Below, piece by piece: positions 1 through 5,549 of a stretch of 12,210 bases of DNA (the first letter of the stretch is position 1; every line of letters begins with the position of its first letter). Source of the stretch: Thermoleophilia bacterium (lineage in GTDB: Bacteria > Actinomycetota > Thermoleophilia > Gaiellales > Gaiellaceae); contig JAICZB010000042.1 in assembly GCA_025933895.1 (NCBI GenBank), positions 1 to 12,210 on the forward strand. The letters are read 5' to 3'. The notes under the pieces were generated by a model. That model was given only the letters and a program-made list of their open reading frames with translations. It searched no databases and was not told where the DNA came from. Position numbers and translations under genes: made by a program.

Positions 1-1
1 C

Positions 2-226
2 GTCGAGGACGGCGGGATGCGGCAGGCCATCGGCGAGCTCGTGACGTGCAGCCGGTGCGCAGGGACGTGGGTCGCGGCCGGGCTCGGCGCAACTCAGATC
101 GTCGCCCCGCGCTTCGGGCGGCTCCTGTGCTGGACACTCGGTGCCGCCGGAGTGAACGACTTTCTCCAGGCCGGCTTCGCCGCACTCACGAACAAGAGCA
201 ACGAGATCGAGCAGCGGACGGGTTAG
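2..226 (+). CDS. DUF1360-type membrane protein, C-terminal part (5' end outside window)
   Basis: The frame is open from the first bases of the window, so the gene is cut at its 5' end and only about the last 74 residues are visible. The motif ELVTCSRCAGTW, followed by a hydrophobic stretch (VAAGLGATQIVAPR) and a terminal VNDFLQ segment, matches my memory of DUF1360 proteins. These are short bacterial membrane proteins with a conserved C-x-x-C-x-G-x-W motif and an aromatic DFL-type motif near the end. No biochemical function is established for the family. The paired cysteines could bind a metal or form a disulfide, which is inference. The gene runs convergently into the methyltransferase, with only 13 bp between the two stop codons and no hairpin terminator there. 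The family call is fairly likely; the role is unknown. Confidence 0.65.
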   Translation, partial: VEDGGMRQAIGELVTCSRCAGTWVAAGLGATQIVAPRFGRLLCWTLGAAGVNDFLQAGFAALTNKSNEIEQRTG

Positions 227-239
227 CTGAACCGAGAGG

Positions 240-971
240 TCACGCGGGTTTTCGCGCTGCCCAGATCTCCTCCGCCGGCCACTTCCGCGCCCATTCGGGG
301 CTCGTGTACGAGTAGTGCTCGTGCCGTCGTGCGCCCTCCGGCGCGTAGACCTCGACGAGGTTCTCGACCTCGAATCCCGTCCCGCGCAGGAGCCCGAAGA
401 GATCGCCGTCGGAAAGAACGAACTCGTCCGAGTTTCCGGGTTTCTCGAAGCGGTTCATGCCTCGCATCGGCTCGGTCAGCCGGCCGTCTTCCACGTCGCA
501 GAGGTACAGCAGCGGCGACGGCCGTATGAAGGCCAGGCGGCCGCCGGGTCTGAGCAGGCGGTGGGCTTCCGGAATCCAACGGGACGGGTCGGCGAAGAGC
601 GAGGCGCCGTATTCCGAGAGCACCAAATCGAGGGACGCGTCGGGCAACGGCACCTCTTCGGCGAATGCCTCGACGAGCGGAAACTCCAAGCCGAACTCCG
701 CCTGCATCCTGCGCGCGGTCGCCGGCTGAACCGGCGTCGGATCGACTCCGACGACACGCGCGCCGCGACGGGCCAGCCACGCAGAGAAGTACGCCGTGCC
801 GCAGCCGAGCTCGACGACGTCCAACCCTGAGACGTCGCCGAGTACGCCGATCTCTGCTTCCGGCGTCTTCCACAGTCCCCACGAGACCTCGTTCTCCGAC
901 CACCGCTCGTGTGCGTCCGCGTCGTCGAACTCGGAGTTCGCGCGTGTCCAGTGCTCGATGTTCGAAGACAT
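240..971 (-). CDS. Class I SAM-dependent methyltransferase
   Basis: A 243-residue protein with a Rossmann-type methyltransferase core. Motif I is VVELGCGTA at about residues 52-60, the glycine-rich loop that binds S-adenosylmethionine. The acidic residue expected to hold the ribose is D77 in VVGVDP. Motif II/III is the DASLDLVLS stretch near 111-119, and LLRPGGRL at 139-146 is the usual post-core strand and turn. The fold and cofactor are therefore well supported. The substrate is not visible: small-molecule, lipid or quinone methylation all fit, and ubiE-like helices are not obvious. The start ATG lies 12 bp after the stop of the lytic transglycosylase on the same strand, with only a weak purine-rich stretch (AGAGAA) upstream. 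It is probably the last gene of the rpsA-coaE-transglycosylase run. Confidence 0.88.
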   Translation of the reverse strand: MSSNIEHWTRANSEFDDADAHERWSENEVSWGLWKTPEAEIGVLGDVSGLDVVELGCGTAYFSAWLARRGARVVGVDPTPVQPATARRMQAEFGLEFPLVEAFAEEVPLPDASLDLVLSEYGASLFADPSRWIPEAHRLLRPGGRLAFIRPSPLLYLCDVEDGRLTEPMRGMNRFEKPGNSDEFVLSDGDLFGLLRGTGFEVENLVEVYAPEGARRHEHYSYTSPEWARKWPAEEIWAARKPA

Positions 972-983
972 TTCACGGATTCT

Positions 984-1532
984 CTAGTAGCCGAGCTGGC
1001 TCGCGTACGCGCGGCGATAGATCTTCCTCAGCCGCTCGACCTTGTCGACGTAGTCCCGCGTCTCGTCGAACTGGATGCCGACGTGCTCCCGCTCCCAGCG
1101 GTCGACGTTGTCCTCGCCGGCGTTGTACGCGGCGAGCGCGAGCCGCTCGTTCTCCTGGTAGCGGTCGAAGAGGTGCCGGAGGTACCAGGCGCCGTAGCGG
1201 ACGTTGATGTCCGGGTCCGTGAGATCGGAGACGCGGAAGCGGCTGCCGCCGGTCGCCGCCGCGATGCCCTTCGCCGTGCTCGGAGTCAGCTGCATCAGGC
1301 CGACGGCGCCGGCGTGGGACTCGGCGTTTGGGTTGAACTTGCTCTCGGCCTCGATCACCGCCGCGAGCAGCGCCGGGTCGATGTGGTTCTCGTTCGCGTG
1401 CACGCGGACGATCGTCGAGTAACGGAGCGGGTACCAGAGTCGCGCGTACCACGGAGGCTCCGTCCGTTGCAGGTAGACGAAGACGCCGAGCACCGCGAAG
1501 ACGACGGCGGCCGCGACGATCCAGCGCCTCAG
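984..1532 (-). CDS. Membrane-anchored lytic transglycosylase (SLT domain), probable CTG start
   Basis: A 182-residue protein if started at CTG. Residues 2-3 are Arg-Arg, followed by a hydrophobic anchor (about 4-20, WIVAAAVVFAVLGVFVY). After a short linker comes an SLT domain: IEAES with catalytic Glu at about 63, GLMQLTP at about 78-84 and AAYNAG at about 134-139. The family cleaves the MurNAc-GlcNAc bond of peptidoglycan with formation of 1,6-anhydro-MurNAc, and the anchor would place the enzyme outside the membrane. No ATG, GTG or TTG occurs in frame upstream of the anchor. The CTG at 1530-1532 overlaps the coaE stop (CTGA) and lies 11 nt after GGAGGAG. The first conventional codon is a GTG at 1491-1493, which has no Shine-Dalgarno and would remove most of the anchor. 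Domain call is firm; the start is inferred. Confidence 0.85.
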   Translation of the reverse strand: MRRWIVAAAVVFAVLGVFVYLQRTEPPWYARLWYPLRYSTIVRVHANENHIDPALLAAVIEAESKFNPNAESHAGAVGLMQLTPSTAKGIAAATGGSRFRVSDLTDPDINVRYGAWYLRHLFDRYQENERLALAAYNAGEDNVDRWEREHVGIQFDETRDYVDKVERLRKIYRRAYASQLGY

Positions 1533-2098
1533 TAACGTCGTAGCTCCTCCAGCACTCCGGCGATGAAGGCTTCCAGCTCCTCGAGCGAGCCGTCGTTGAC
1601 GTAGCGGAAATCCGCCCGCCGCACCTTCTCCTCTTCGGGCACGAGCCGATCCTCCCTGTCGGCGAGGACGCCGCGCCGGGCCTGCCGCACCTCGGGCGGA
1701 GCGGTCACGACGACGACGCGATCGAAGCGCTCCTCGCCGCCGGTCTCGTAGAGCAGCGGGATCTCGGCGACGGCGACGTCGGCCGTCTGCCCGGCGAGCC
1801 ACTCGGCCGTTGCCGCGCGCACACGCGGGTGGAGCTCGGCCTCGAGCCAGGCGAGCTCGGCACGGTCGGCGAAGACGATCCGCCCGATCTTCGCGCGATC
1901 GACCTCTCCGTCGCTGAAGACACGCCCGCCCCAGCGCTCCCGCAGCGCGGCCTGCAGGCCCTCGTCCTCGCGATAGAGACGGTGGACAACGTCGTCGCTC
2001 GAGATCGTGGCCGCACCGTGACGCGCGAAGGCACGGAGCGCCTCGCTCTTGCCGGCCGCGATGCCGCCAGTGAGCGCGACCGCGAGCGGTCGCTTCAT
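1529..2098 (-). CDS. coaE: Dephospho-CoA kinase
   Basis: A 189-residue P-loop kinase that phosphorylates the 3'-hydroxyl of dephospho-CoA, the last step of coenzyme A synthesis. The Walker A loop is GGIAAGKS at residues 11-18. It is followed by SSDDVVHRLY (33-42), where the family carries the catalytic/substrate aspartate. Then come LHPRV (89-93) and EIPLLYETG (112-120), both signatures of CoaE, and an arginine-rich lid region around 138-150. Length is close to the usual about 200 residues; the C-terminal domain fused to mycobacterial CoaE is absent. The ATG is 2 bp after the rpsA stop, so the two are probably translated from one message. The stop overlaps the proposed CTG start of the transglycosylase. 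rpsA-coaE adjacency is a common actinobacterial arrangement. Confidence 0.95.
   Translation of the reverse strand: MKRPLAVALTGGIAAGKSEALRAFARHGAATISSDDVVHRLYREDEGLQAALRERWGGRVFSDGEVDRAKIGRIVFADRAELAWLEAELHPRVRAATAEWLAGQTADVAVAEIPLLYETGGEERFDRVVVVTAPPEVRQARRGVLADREDRLVPEEEKVRRADFRYVNDGSLEELEAFIAGVLEELRRY
1544..1550 (-). promoter_or_regulatory. Shine-Dalgarno for the lytic transglycosylase
   Basis: GGAGGAG on the minus strand, inside the last codons of coaE, 11 nt before the CTG at 1530-1532. This is slightly long but workable spacing. It is the main reason for preferring the CTG over the GTG at 1491-1493, which has no purine-rich sequence upstream. Part of the match comes from coaE codons for Glu-Glu, so it could be coincidental. 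Confidence 0.45.
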
Positions 2099-2100
2099 CG

Positions 2101-3543
2101 TTACTCGGGAGCTGCCTCTTCGGAGGCGTCGGCTTCCGGCGCCTCTGCCTCGGCGGCAGGGTCCTCGGGTTCCACCTCGGGCTCTTCCTCGACGGCCGGC
2201 TCGGCCTCTGCGGCGGGCTCTTCGTCGGCGACCTCGGCCGGGTGGACGAGATTGTCGGCCCTCGCCTCAACCGACGCCTCAGCTTCGGGCTCGGCCTGGG
2301 CGGCCGGCGAGGCCTCCTCGGCAGGAGCCTCGAGCGTCTCGGCGGCGGGAACCTCGTCGGCGAAGACCTCGTCCGAGAGCCCCAGCGCGGGTGGTTCTGC
2401 CTCCTCGCCCGGCATGGGCTGCACGGGCATGTTGTCCTCTACCCGCTTGAGCGAAAGCGAAAGGCGGCGGCGCTCGGCGTCCACCTCGAGGATCCGGACG
2501 TTGACCTGATCGCCCTGCGAGACGATCTCGCGGGGGTTCTCGACGTGGTGCTGCGCGAGCTCGGAGATGTGGACGAGCCCCTCGACGCCGGGCAGGATCT
2601 CGACGAACGCGCCGAACGTGACGACCTTCGTCACGTTCCCCTTCACGACGTCGCCCTCCTGGTAGCTGTCGAGCACCTGCTGCCACGGGTCTGTCTGCGT
2701 CTGCTTGAGGCCGAGCGAGATCCGCTGGCGCTCGCGGTCGATGTCGAGCACCTGCACCCGCACCGTCTGCCCGATCTCGAGCACCTCGGACGGGTGGTTG
2801 ACATGGCTCCACGAGAGCTCGGAGATGTGGATGAGGCCGTCCATCCCGTCGAGGTCGACGAAGGCGCCGAAGTCGACGATGTTGGAGATCGTGCCTTCGA
2901 CGACGTCCCCGGGATTGAGGCGGTCGAGGATCCGCTGCCGCTGCTCCTTGCGCTCCTCCTCGAGCACGGCGCGGCGCGAAAGGACGACGTTGTTGCGCGA
3001 GCGGTTGAGCTCGATGACCTTGCACTGGAGCTCTTGCCCGAGGAACTCGTCAAGGTCCTGCACGCGGCGGATGTCGACAAGCGACGCAGGCAGGAAGCCG
3101 CGCACGCCCAGGTCGAGGATGAGACCGCCCTTGACGACCTCGATCACGCGGCCGTTGACCGGTTCGCCCTTCTCGTGGGCGCCCTCGATCGCCTTCCACG
3201 CGATCTCGAAGCGCGCGCGCTTCTTGGAGAGGATCAGCCGTCCCTCGGCGTCCTCCTTCGTCAGCACGAGCGCTGCGATGTCGTCGCCGATCGTGACCTC
3301 GTCCTCGGGGTTGATCGAGCGCCTGATCGACAGCTCGGCGACCGGGATGACGCCCTCCGACTTGTAGCCGATGTCCACGAGCACCTCGTCCTTGTCCACG
3401 CGGACGACGGTGCCGTTCACGACCTGCCCCTCTTCGATGGTGGGGAAGGTGGACTCGTAGTCGGGGACGAGCTCTCCGCTCTCGGGATCGGTCGTCCAGA
3501 CGCCTTCCTCGAGCCGCGGATCGTTGATTGTCTCGTTCGCCAT
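2101..3543 (-). CDS. rpsA: Ribosomal protein S1 with four S1 domains and an acidic tail
   Basis: A 480-residue protein with four S1 RNA-binding OB domains at about 38-108, 125-192, 210-281 and 296-367. Domains three and four carry the classic cores VDFGAFVDL / GLIHISELS and VTFGAFVEI / GLVHISELA. S1 sits on the 30S subunit and helps bind and unfold mRNA. The four-domain form is typical of Gram-positive and actinobacterial proteins, unlike the six domains of E. coli. From about 378 to the end there is a low-complexity, strongly acidic Glu/Ala/Pro tail of roughly 100 residues. The start chosen is the ATG at 3543. A 14-codon in-frame extension exists, but the probable -10 element lies inside it. 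It is the first gene of a minus-strand run with coaE, and is divergent from the gene at 3621. Confidence 0.95.
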   Translation of the reverse strand: MANETINDPRLEEGVWTTDPESGELVPDYESTFPTIEEGQVVNGTVVRVDKDEVLVDIGYKSEGVIPVAELSIRRSINPEDEVTIGDDIAALVLTKEDAEGRLILSKKRARFEIAWKAIEGAHEKGEPVNGRVIEVVKGGLILDLGVRGFLPASLVDIRRVQDLDEFLGQELQCKVIELNRSRNNVVLSRRAVLEEERKEQRQRILDRLNPGDVVEGTISNIVDFGAFVDLDGMDGLIHISELSWSHVNHPSEVLEIGQTVRVQVLDIDRERQRISLGLKQTQTDPWQQVLDSYQEGDVVKGNVTKVVTFGAFVEILPGVEGLVHISELAQHHVENPREIVSQGDQVNVRILEVDAERRRLSLSLKRVEDNMPVQPMPGEEAEPPALGLSDEVFADEVPAAETLEAPAEEASPAAQAEPEAEASVEARADNLVHPAEVADEEPAAEAEPAVEEEPEVEPEDPAAEAEAPEADASEEAAPE

Positions 3544-3555
3544 GTGCGGCGAGCC

Positions 3556-3561
3556 AATATA
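3556..3561 (-). promoter_or_regulatory. Probable -10 element of the rpsA promoter
   Basis: TATATT on the minus strand (five of six matches to TATAAT), one of very few AT-rich spots in the region, ends 12 nt before the rpsA ATG. A start site about 7 nt downstream would leave a leader of only about 5 nt. The -35 region is poor: GTGCGA at 18-bp spacing has three matches. No Shine-Dalgarno is visible, which fits a very short leader. Confidence 0.45.
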
Positions 3562-3607
3562 CCGGCGTCCGCGCGCCGCTCGCACGGGGCCGTCCGGGAG
3601 CCGGGGC

Positions 3608-3613
3608 TAGGCT
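3608..3613 (+). promoter_or_regulatory. Probable -10 element for the gene at 3621 (leaderless)
   Basis: TAGGCT, a TANNNT-type -10 hexamer, ends 7 nt before the ATG at 3621. This would put the transcription start at or next to the initiation codon. No Shine-Dalgarno precedes the ATG and no convincing -35 is seen. The call rests mainly on the same arrangement recurring at other starts in the window. Confidence 0.4.
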
Positions 3614-3620
3614 GGGCCCG

Positions 3621-4049
3621 ATGGAGGAGCGCTATCCCGTCGGCGTCACACCCTCGTGCGCGGTGCACGTCCTGCGGCACGACGGCGACGGCGCCGGGTA
3701 TGCGAGCTGGTCGGCGACGATCGGGCTGCGCAGCGGCGAGGCGACGATCCGCGTGCCCGGCCACTACGCCGGCGTTCTGGCCGAGCGGCTCGCGGCCGCG
3801 GCCGAGCGGTTCGAGCCCGGCCGGCGGCTCGCGCGCGACGAATACCTCGACGTGACGGCACTCGCAACCGACGACGTGGAGACGCTGGCGCTCTCCTCCA
3901 CGGCGCGCTCGCCGGTGCGCGTGACGATCGAGGTGCCGCGCGGCGAGATCGACGAGCTCGCGTCGCTGCTCGCCGAGGCGCAACAGCTGATCGAGACGCT
4001 TCGGCAGGGGCTCGGCCTCGTCCCCGACTCGTTGCCCGAGAAGCTGTGA
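3621..4049 (+). CDS. Unrecognised 142-residue protein coupled to a sulfotransferase
   Basis: I do not recognise a family. The protein is soluble-looking, with no signal peptide or membrane segment. The first half (about 12-48) alternates short beta-like segments, such as AVHVLRHDGDG and ASWSATIGLRSGEATIRVPGHYA. A helical stretch full of Ala, Glu and Arg follows (about 51-72), then a second beta-like segment (SPVRVTIEVPRG, 97-108). The C-terminus is predicted helical (EIDELASLLAEAQQLIETLRQG). Its stop overlaps the GTG of the sulfotransferase (GTGA), so the two are translationally coupled and may act together. Codon use and GC match the neighbours, supporting a real gene. The ATG at 3621 is preferred over longer in-frame starts because a -10-like TAGGCT sits 7 nt upstream and earlier starts would run into the rpsA promoter. 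Confidence 0.75.
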   Translation: MEERYPVGVTPSCAVHVLRHDGDGAGYASWSATIGLRSGEATIRVPGHYAGVLAERLAAAAERFEPGRRLARDEYLDVTALATDDVETLALSSTARSPVRVTIEVPRGEIDELASLLAEAQQLIETLRQGLGLVPDSLPEKL

Positions 4050-4840
4050 GCGCGCTGTTCGACTACGCGCTCGCCGGTGCGCGCGTCGCCGAGCGCTCGC
4101 TCGTGCAGCGGCCGAGGCTCGGCCGTGAGGACCGGCTCGTCTTCGTCGTCGGCTGCCCGCGCTCGGGGACGACGTTCGTCGGGCGCGCGATCGGCGGCCT
4201 GCCCGGGTTCGTCGACTTCGGGGAGGTGACGCCGTGGAAGGCAGCGCTCCCCACGAGCCCGTCGGCTGAGGAGCTGCGGACGATCCTCGAGCGCATTCGC
4301 CGCATCGGGCTCGCGTGGGGGCTGCGCGGCGTGGAGCAGACCCCGGAGACGGCGCACGTCCTCGGCGCTGCGCTGGAGGCCTACCCGCAGGCGCTCGCGG
4401 TGCACGTCCTGCGCGACGGCCGGGACGTCGTCTGCTCGCTGCTCGAGCAGGGCTGGCTGAACGCACACCGCGAGGGGAGGGACGACGCGCGGCTCGCGTA
4501 CGGCGCGGAGCCGCGGTTCTGGGTCGAGCCCGAGCGGCGCGAGGAGTTCGCCGAGGTGAGCGACGCCCGCCGCTGCGCGTGGGCCTGGCGGCGGTACGTC
4601 GAGGCCGTGCGAGCATCGGGTGCCGGAGAGCGCCTGCTCGAGATCCGCTACGAGAGCCTCGCGAACGTTGCGGACCGGCTCGCAGAGTTCCTCGGCGCGA
4701 ACGCCACCTCGACCCACCGCGCCATGGACAGCTTCCGCGACTCCTCGATCGGACGCTGGCGGCGCGACCTCACGTCGGAGCAGGTCGCCGACGTCGAGGC
4801 CGAGGCCGGCTCGCTCCTCGCCGAGCTCGGTTATTCGTAG
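4046..4840 (+). CDS. PAPS-dependent sulfotransferase family protein
   Basis: A 264-residue protein with the two hallmark nucleotide-binding motifs of PAPS sulfotransferases. The 5'-phosphosulfate loop GCPRSGTTF lies at about residues 36-44. The 3'-phosphate motif VHVLRDGRDVVCSLL lies at about 119-133, with the R-D-G-R-D core and a following serine. The family transfers sulfate from 3'-phosphoadenosine-5'-phosphosulfate to hydroxyl or amine groups of carbohydrates, lipids or small molecules. The acceptor cannot be read from sequence. The C-terminal SIGRWRRDLTSEQ segment is also family-typical. The GTG start overlaps the upstream stop (GTGA), with no clear Shine-Dalgarno, so translation is probably by reinitiation. 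No PAPS synthesis genes are in the window. Length is near the usual 250-300 residues. Confidence 0.88.
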   Translation: MSALFDYALAGARVAERSLVQRPRLGREDRLVFVVGCPRSGTTFVGRAIGGLPGFVDFGEVTPWKAALPTSPSAEELRTILERIRRIGLAWGLRGVEQTPETAHVLGAALEAYPQALAVHVLRDGRDVVCSLLEQGWLNAHREGRDDARLAYGAEPRFWVEPERREEFAEVSDARRCAWAWRRYVEAVRASGAGERLLEIRYESLANVADRLAEFLGANATSTHRAMDSFRDSSIGRWRRDLTSEQVADVEAEAGSLLAELGYS

Positions 4841-4859
4841 GGCGCTGCAAGCTTCACAT

Positions 4860-4873
4860 GGGCCTAACGGCCC
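4860..4873 (+). other. Short GC hairpin after the sulfotransferase
   Basis: GGGCC-TAAC-GGCCC is a perfect 5-bp stem with a 4-nt loop, 20 nt past the sulfotransferase stop. There is no T-run after it, so it is at best a weak terminator. It also lies in the -35 area of the promoter proposed for the small gene at 4892. Confidence 0.3.
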
Positions 4874-4879
4874 GCTCGC

Positions 4880-4885
4880 TACGCT
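4880..4885 (+). promoter_or_regulatory. Probable -10 element for the 50-residue gene (leaderless)
   Basis: TACGCT, fitting TANNNT, ends 6 nt before the ATG at 4892, the same spacing as the strong MFS promoter. No Shine-Dalgarno is present. The -35 region is not recognisable. Confidence 0.4.
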
Positions 4886-4891
4886 CGGTGC

Positions 4892-5044
4892 ATGTTGAGT
4901 TGGATCTGGATCCCAGTCCTGTACGTGGTCGGGTTCGGGCTGTTCAGCTGGCTGGGCGGCCTCGCCTCCGCAGGCGACGCGATTGCGCGTTGGGGCCGCG
5001 AGACGGCGGAACGGCGCCGCTGCACGGTCTCGTGCAGCTCGTAG
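4892..5044 (+). CDS. Small one-TM membrane protein, 50 residues
   Basis: A short frame beginning MLSWIWIPVLYVVGFGLFSW. It has one hydrophobic, aromatic-rich membrane segment (about 4-25), then a Gly/Ala/Ser turn, an amphipathic basic stretch (ARWGRETAERRR, about 32-43) and a Cys-containing end (CTVSC). I know no family for it. Support comes from the strikingly regular membrane-plus-basic-tail design, a TANNNT element 6 nt before the ATG, and the exact fit into the gap between the sulfotransferase and the convergent gene ending at 5052, 7 bp away. The positive charges after the segment suggest a cytoplasmic C-terminus. It could be a small membrane regulator or subunit, but nothing in the sequence says which. 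A non-coding reading of this stretch is possible. Confidence 0.5.
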   Translation: MLSWIWIPVLYVVGFGLFSWLGGLASAGDAIARWGRETAERRRCTVSCSS

Positions 5045-5051
5045 CGAGCGC

Positions 5052-5468
5052 TTAGTCGGTTTCGTCCTCGGGCTCGCCGCGGATGTCGTCCGCGACCCGC
5101 TCCTTGAACGGCTGCAGCCGCTCGAACAGCTCTTCCGGAGGCACGGCTTCCTCCGGCTCGCCTCCGAGCAGCCACGGTGCGGCGTCCACCGCCGTCTTCC
5201 AGGCGACCTCCTCGACCGCCGAGCTCTCCGCCTCCGCCTCCTCGAGCACCTGAACGCGATCGAGATACACGTTCGTGAAGCTGCCGCGCTTCTGCTCGTG
5301 GAAGCTGATGCGCGCGCGCCGACCTTCGGCCGCGAGCGCGTCGCGGGCGATCTGCTCGCGGAACGTGGTGTACTCCCGCCCTTCGTCGTCCCGCAGGACG
5401 AAGCGCGTGTTGCCGGACTGCGTCTTGAACGCCTTCACCTCGGCGACGGTGACGACCGCTTCGGCCAT
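5052..5468 (-). CDS. Unrecognised protein, possible OB-fold domain plus acidic helical C-terminus
   Basis: A 138-residue soluble protein with no family I can name. Residues 4-76 have a compact beta-rich pattern: AVVTVAEVKAFKTQSGNTRF, VLRDDEGREYTTFREQIA, RARISFHEQ, FTNVYLDRVQVL. The alternation of strands, the charged D-D-E-G turn and the N-T-R-F segment resemble nucleic-acid-binding OB folds. This is an impression, not an identification. The C-terminal half is acidic and probably helical, ending DDIRGEPEDETD. The ATG at 5468 has a weak purine stretch (AAAGAG, 7 nt upstream). It is the only minus-strand gene between rpsA and tetR, and is divergent from the oxidase and convergent with the small gene at 4892. 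It could be a small DNA/RNA-binding protein. Confidence 0.75.
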   Translation of the reverse strand: MAEAVVTVAEVKAFKTQSGNTRFVLRDDEGREYTTFREQIARDALAAEGRRARISFHEQKRGSFTNVYLDRVQVLEEAEAESSAVEEVAWKTAVDAAPWLLGGEPEEAVPPEELFERLQPFKERVADDIRGEPEDETD

Positions 5469-5537
5469 GGGACGTCTCTTTCCGCACGAGCTCAGCCGCT
5501 AAGCGCATCCGGCCTATCCCCGCGTCTCGCCAGAGCG

Positions 5538-5543
5538 TAAAGT
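5538..5543 (+). promoter_or_regulatory. Probable -10 element of the FAD oxidase promoter
   Basis: TAAAGT ends exactly 6 nt before the ATC at 5550, the proposed first codon of the oxidase. The same hexamer and spacing precede the tetR ATG. No -35 is recognisable at 17 bp (TATCCC). The TAA of this element is also the in-frame stop that limits any longer reading frame. Confidence 0.45.
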
Positions 5544-5549
5544 CGAGGG

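Noticed and set aside
1533..2270. N-terminal extension of the lytic transglycosylase frame through coaE
   Set aside because: The extension is Arg/Ala-rich noise in a second frame of coaE. The real protein begins at the membrane anchor.
3544..3585. 14-codon upstream extension of rpsA
   Set aside because: It contains the best -10 candidate for rpsA, and the sequence before M-A-N-E-T is not S1-like.
2242..3855. 537-codon plus-strand open frame opposite rpsA
   Set aside because: It is a mirror of S1 codons (repeated DVDE and LEHL patterns) and has no family features. S1 on the other strand is certain.
4860..4873. Rho-independent terminator after the sulfotransferase
   Set aside because: The stem is only 5 bp and no T-run follows. 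Kept as a hairpin, not a terminator.
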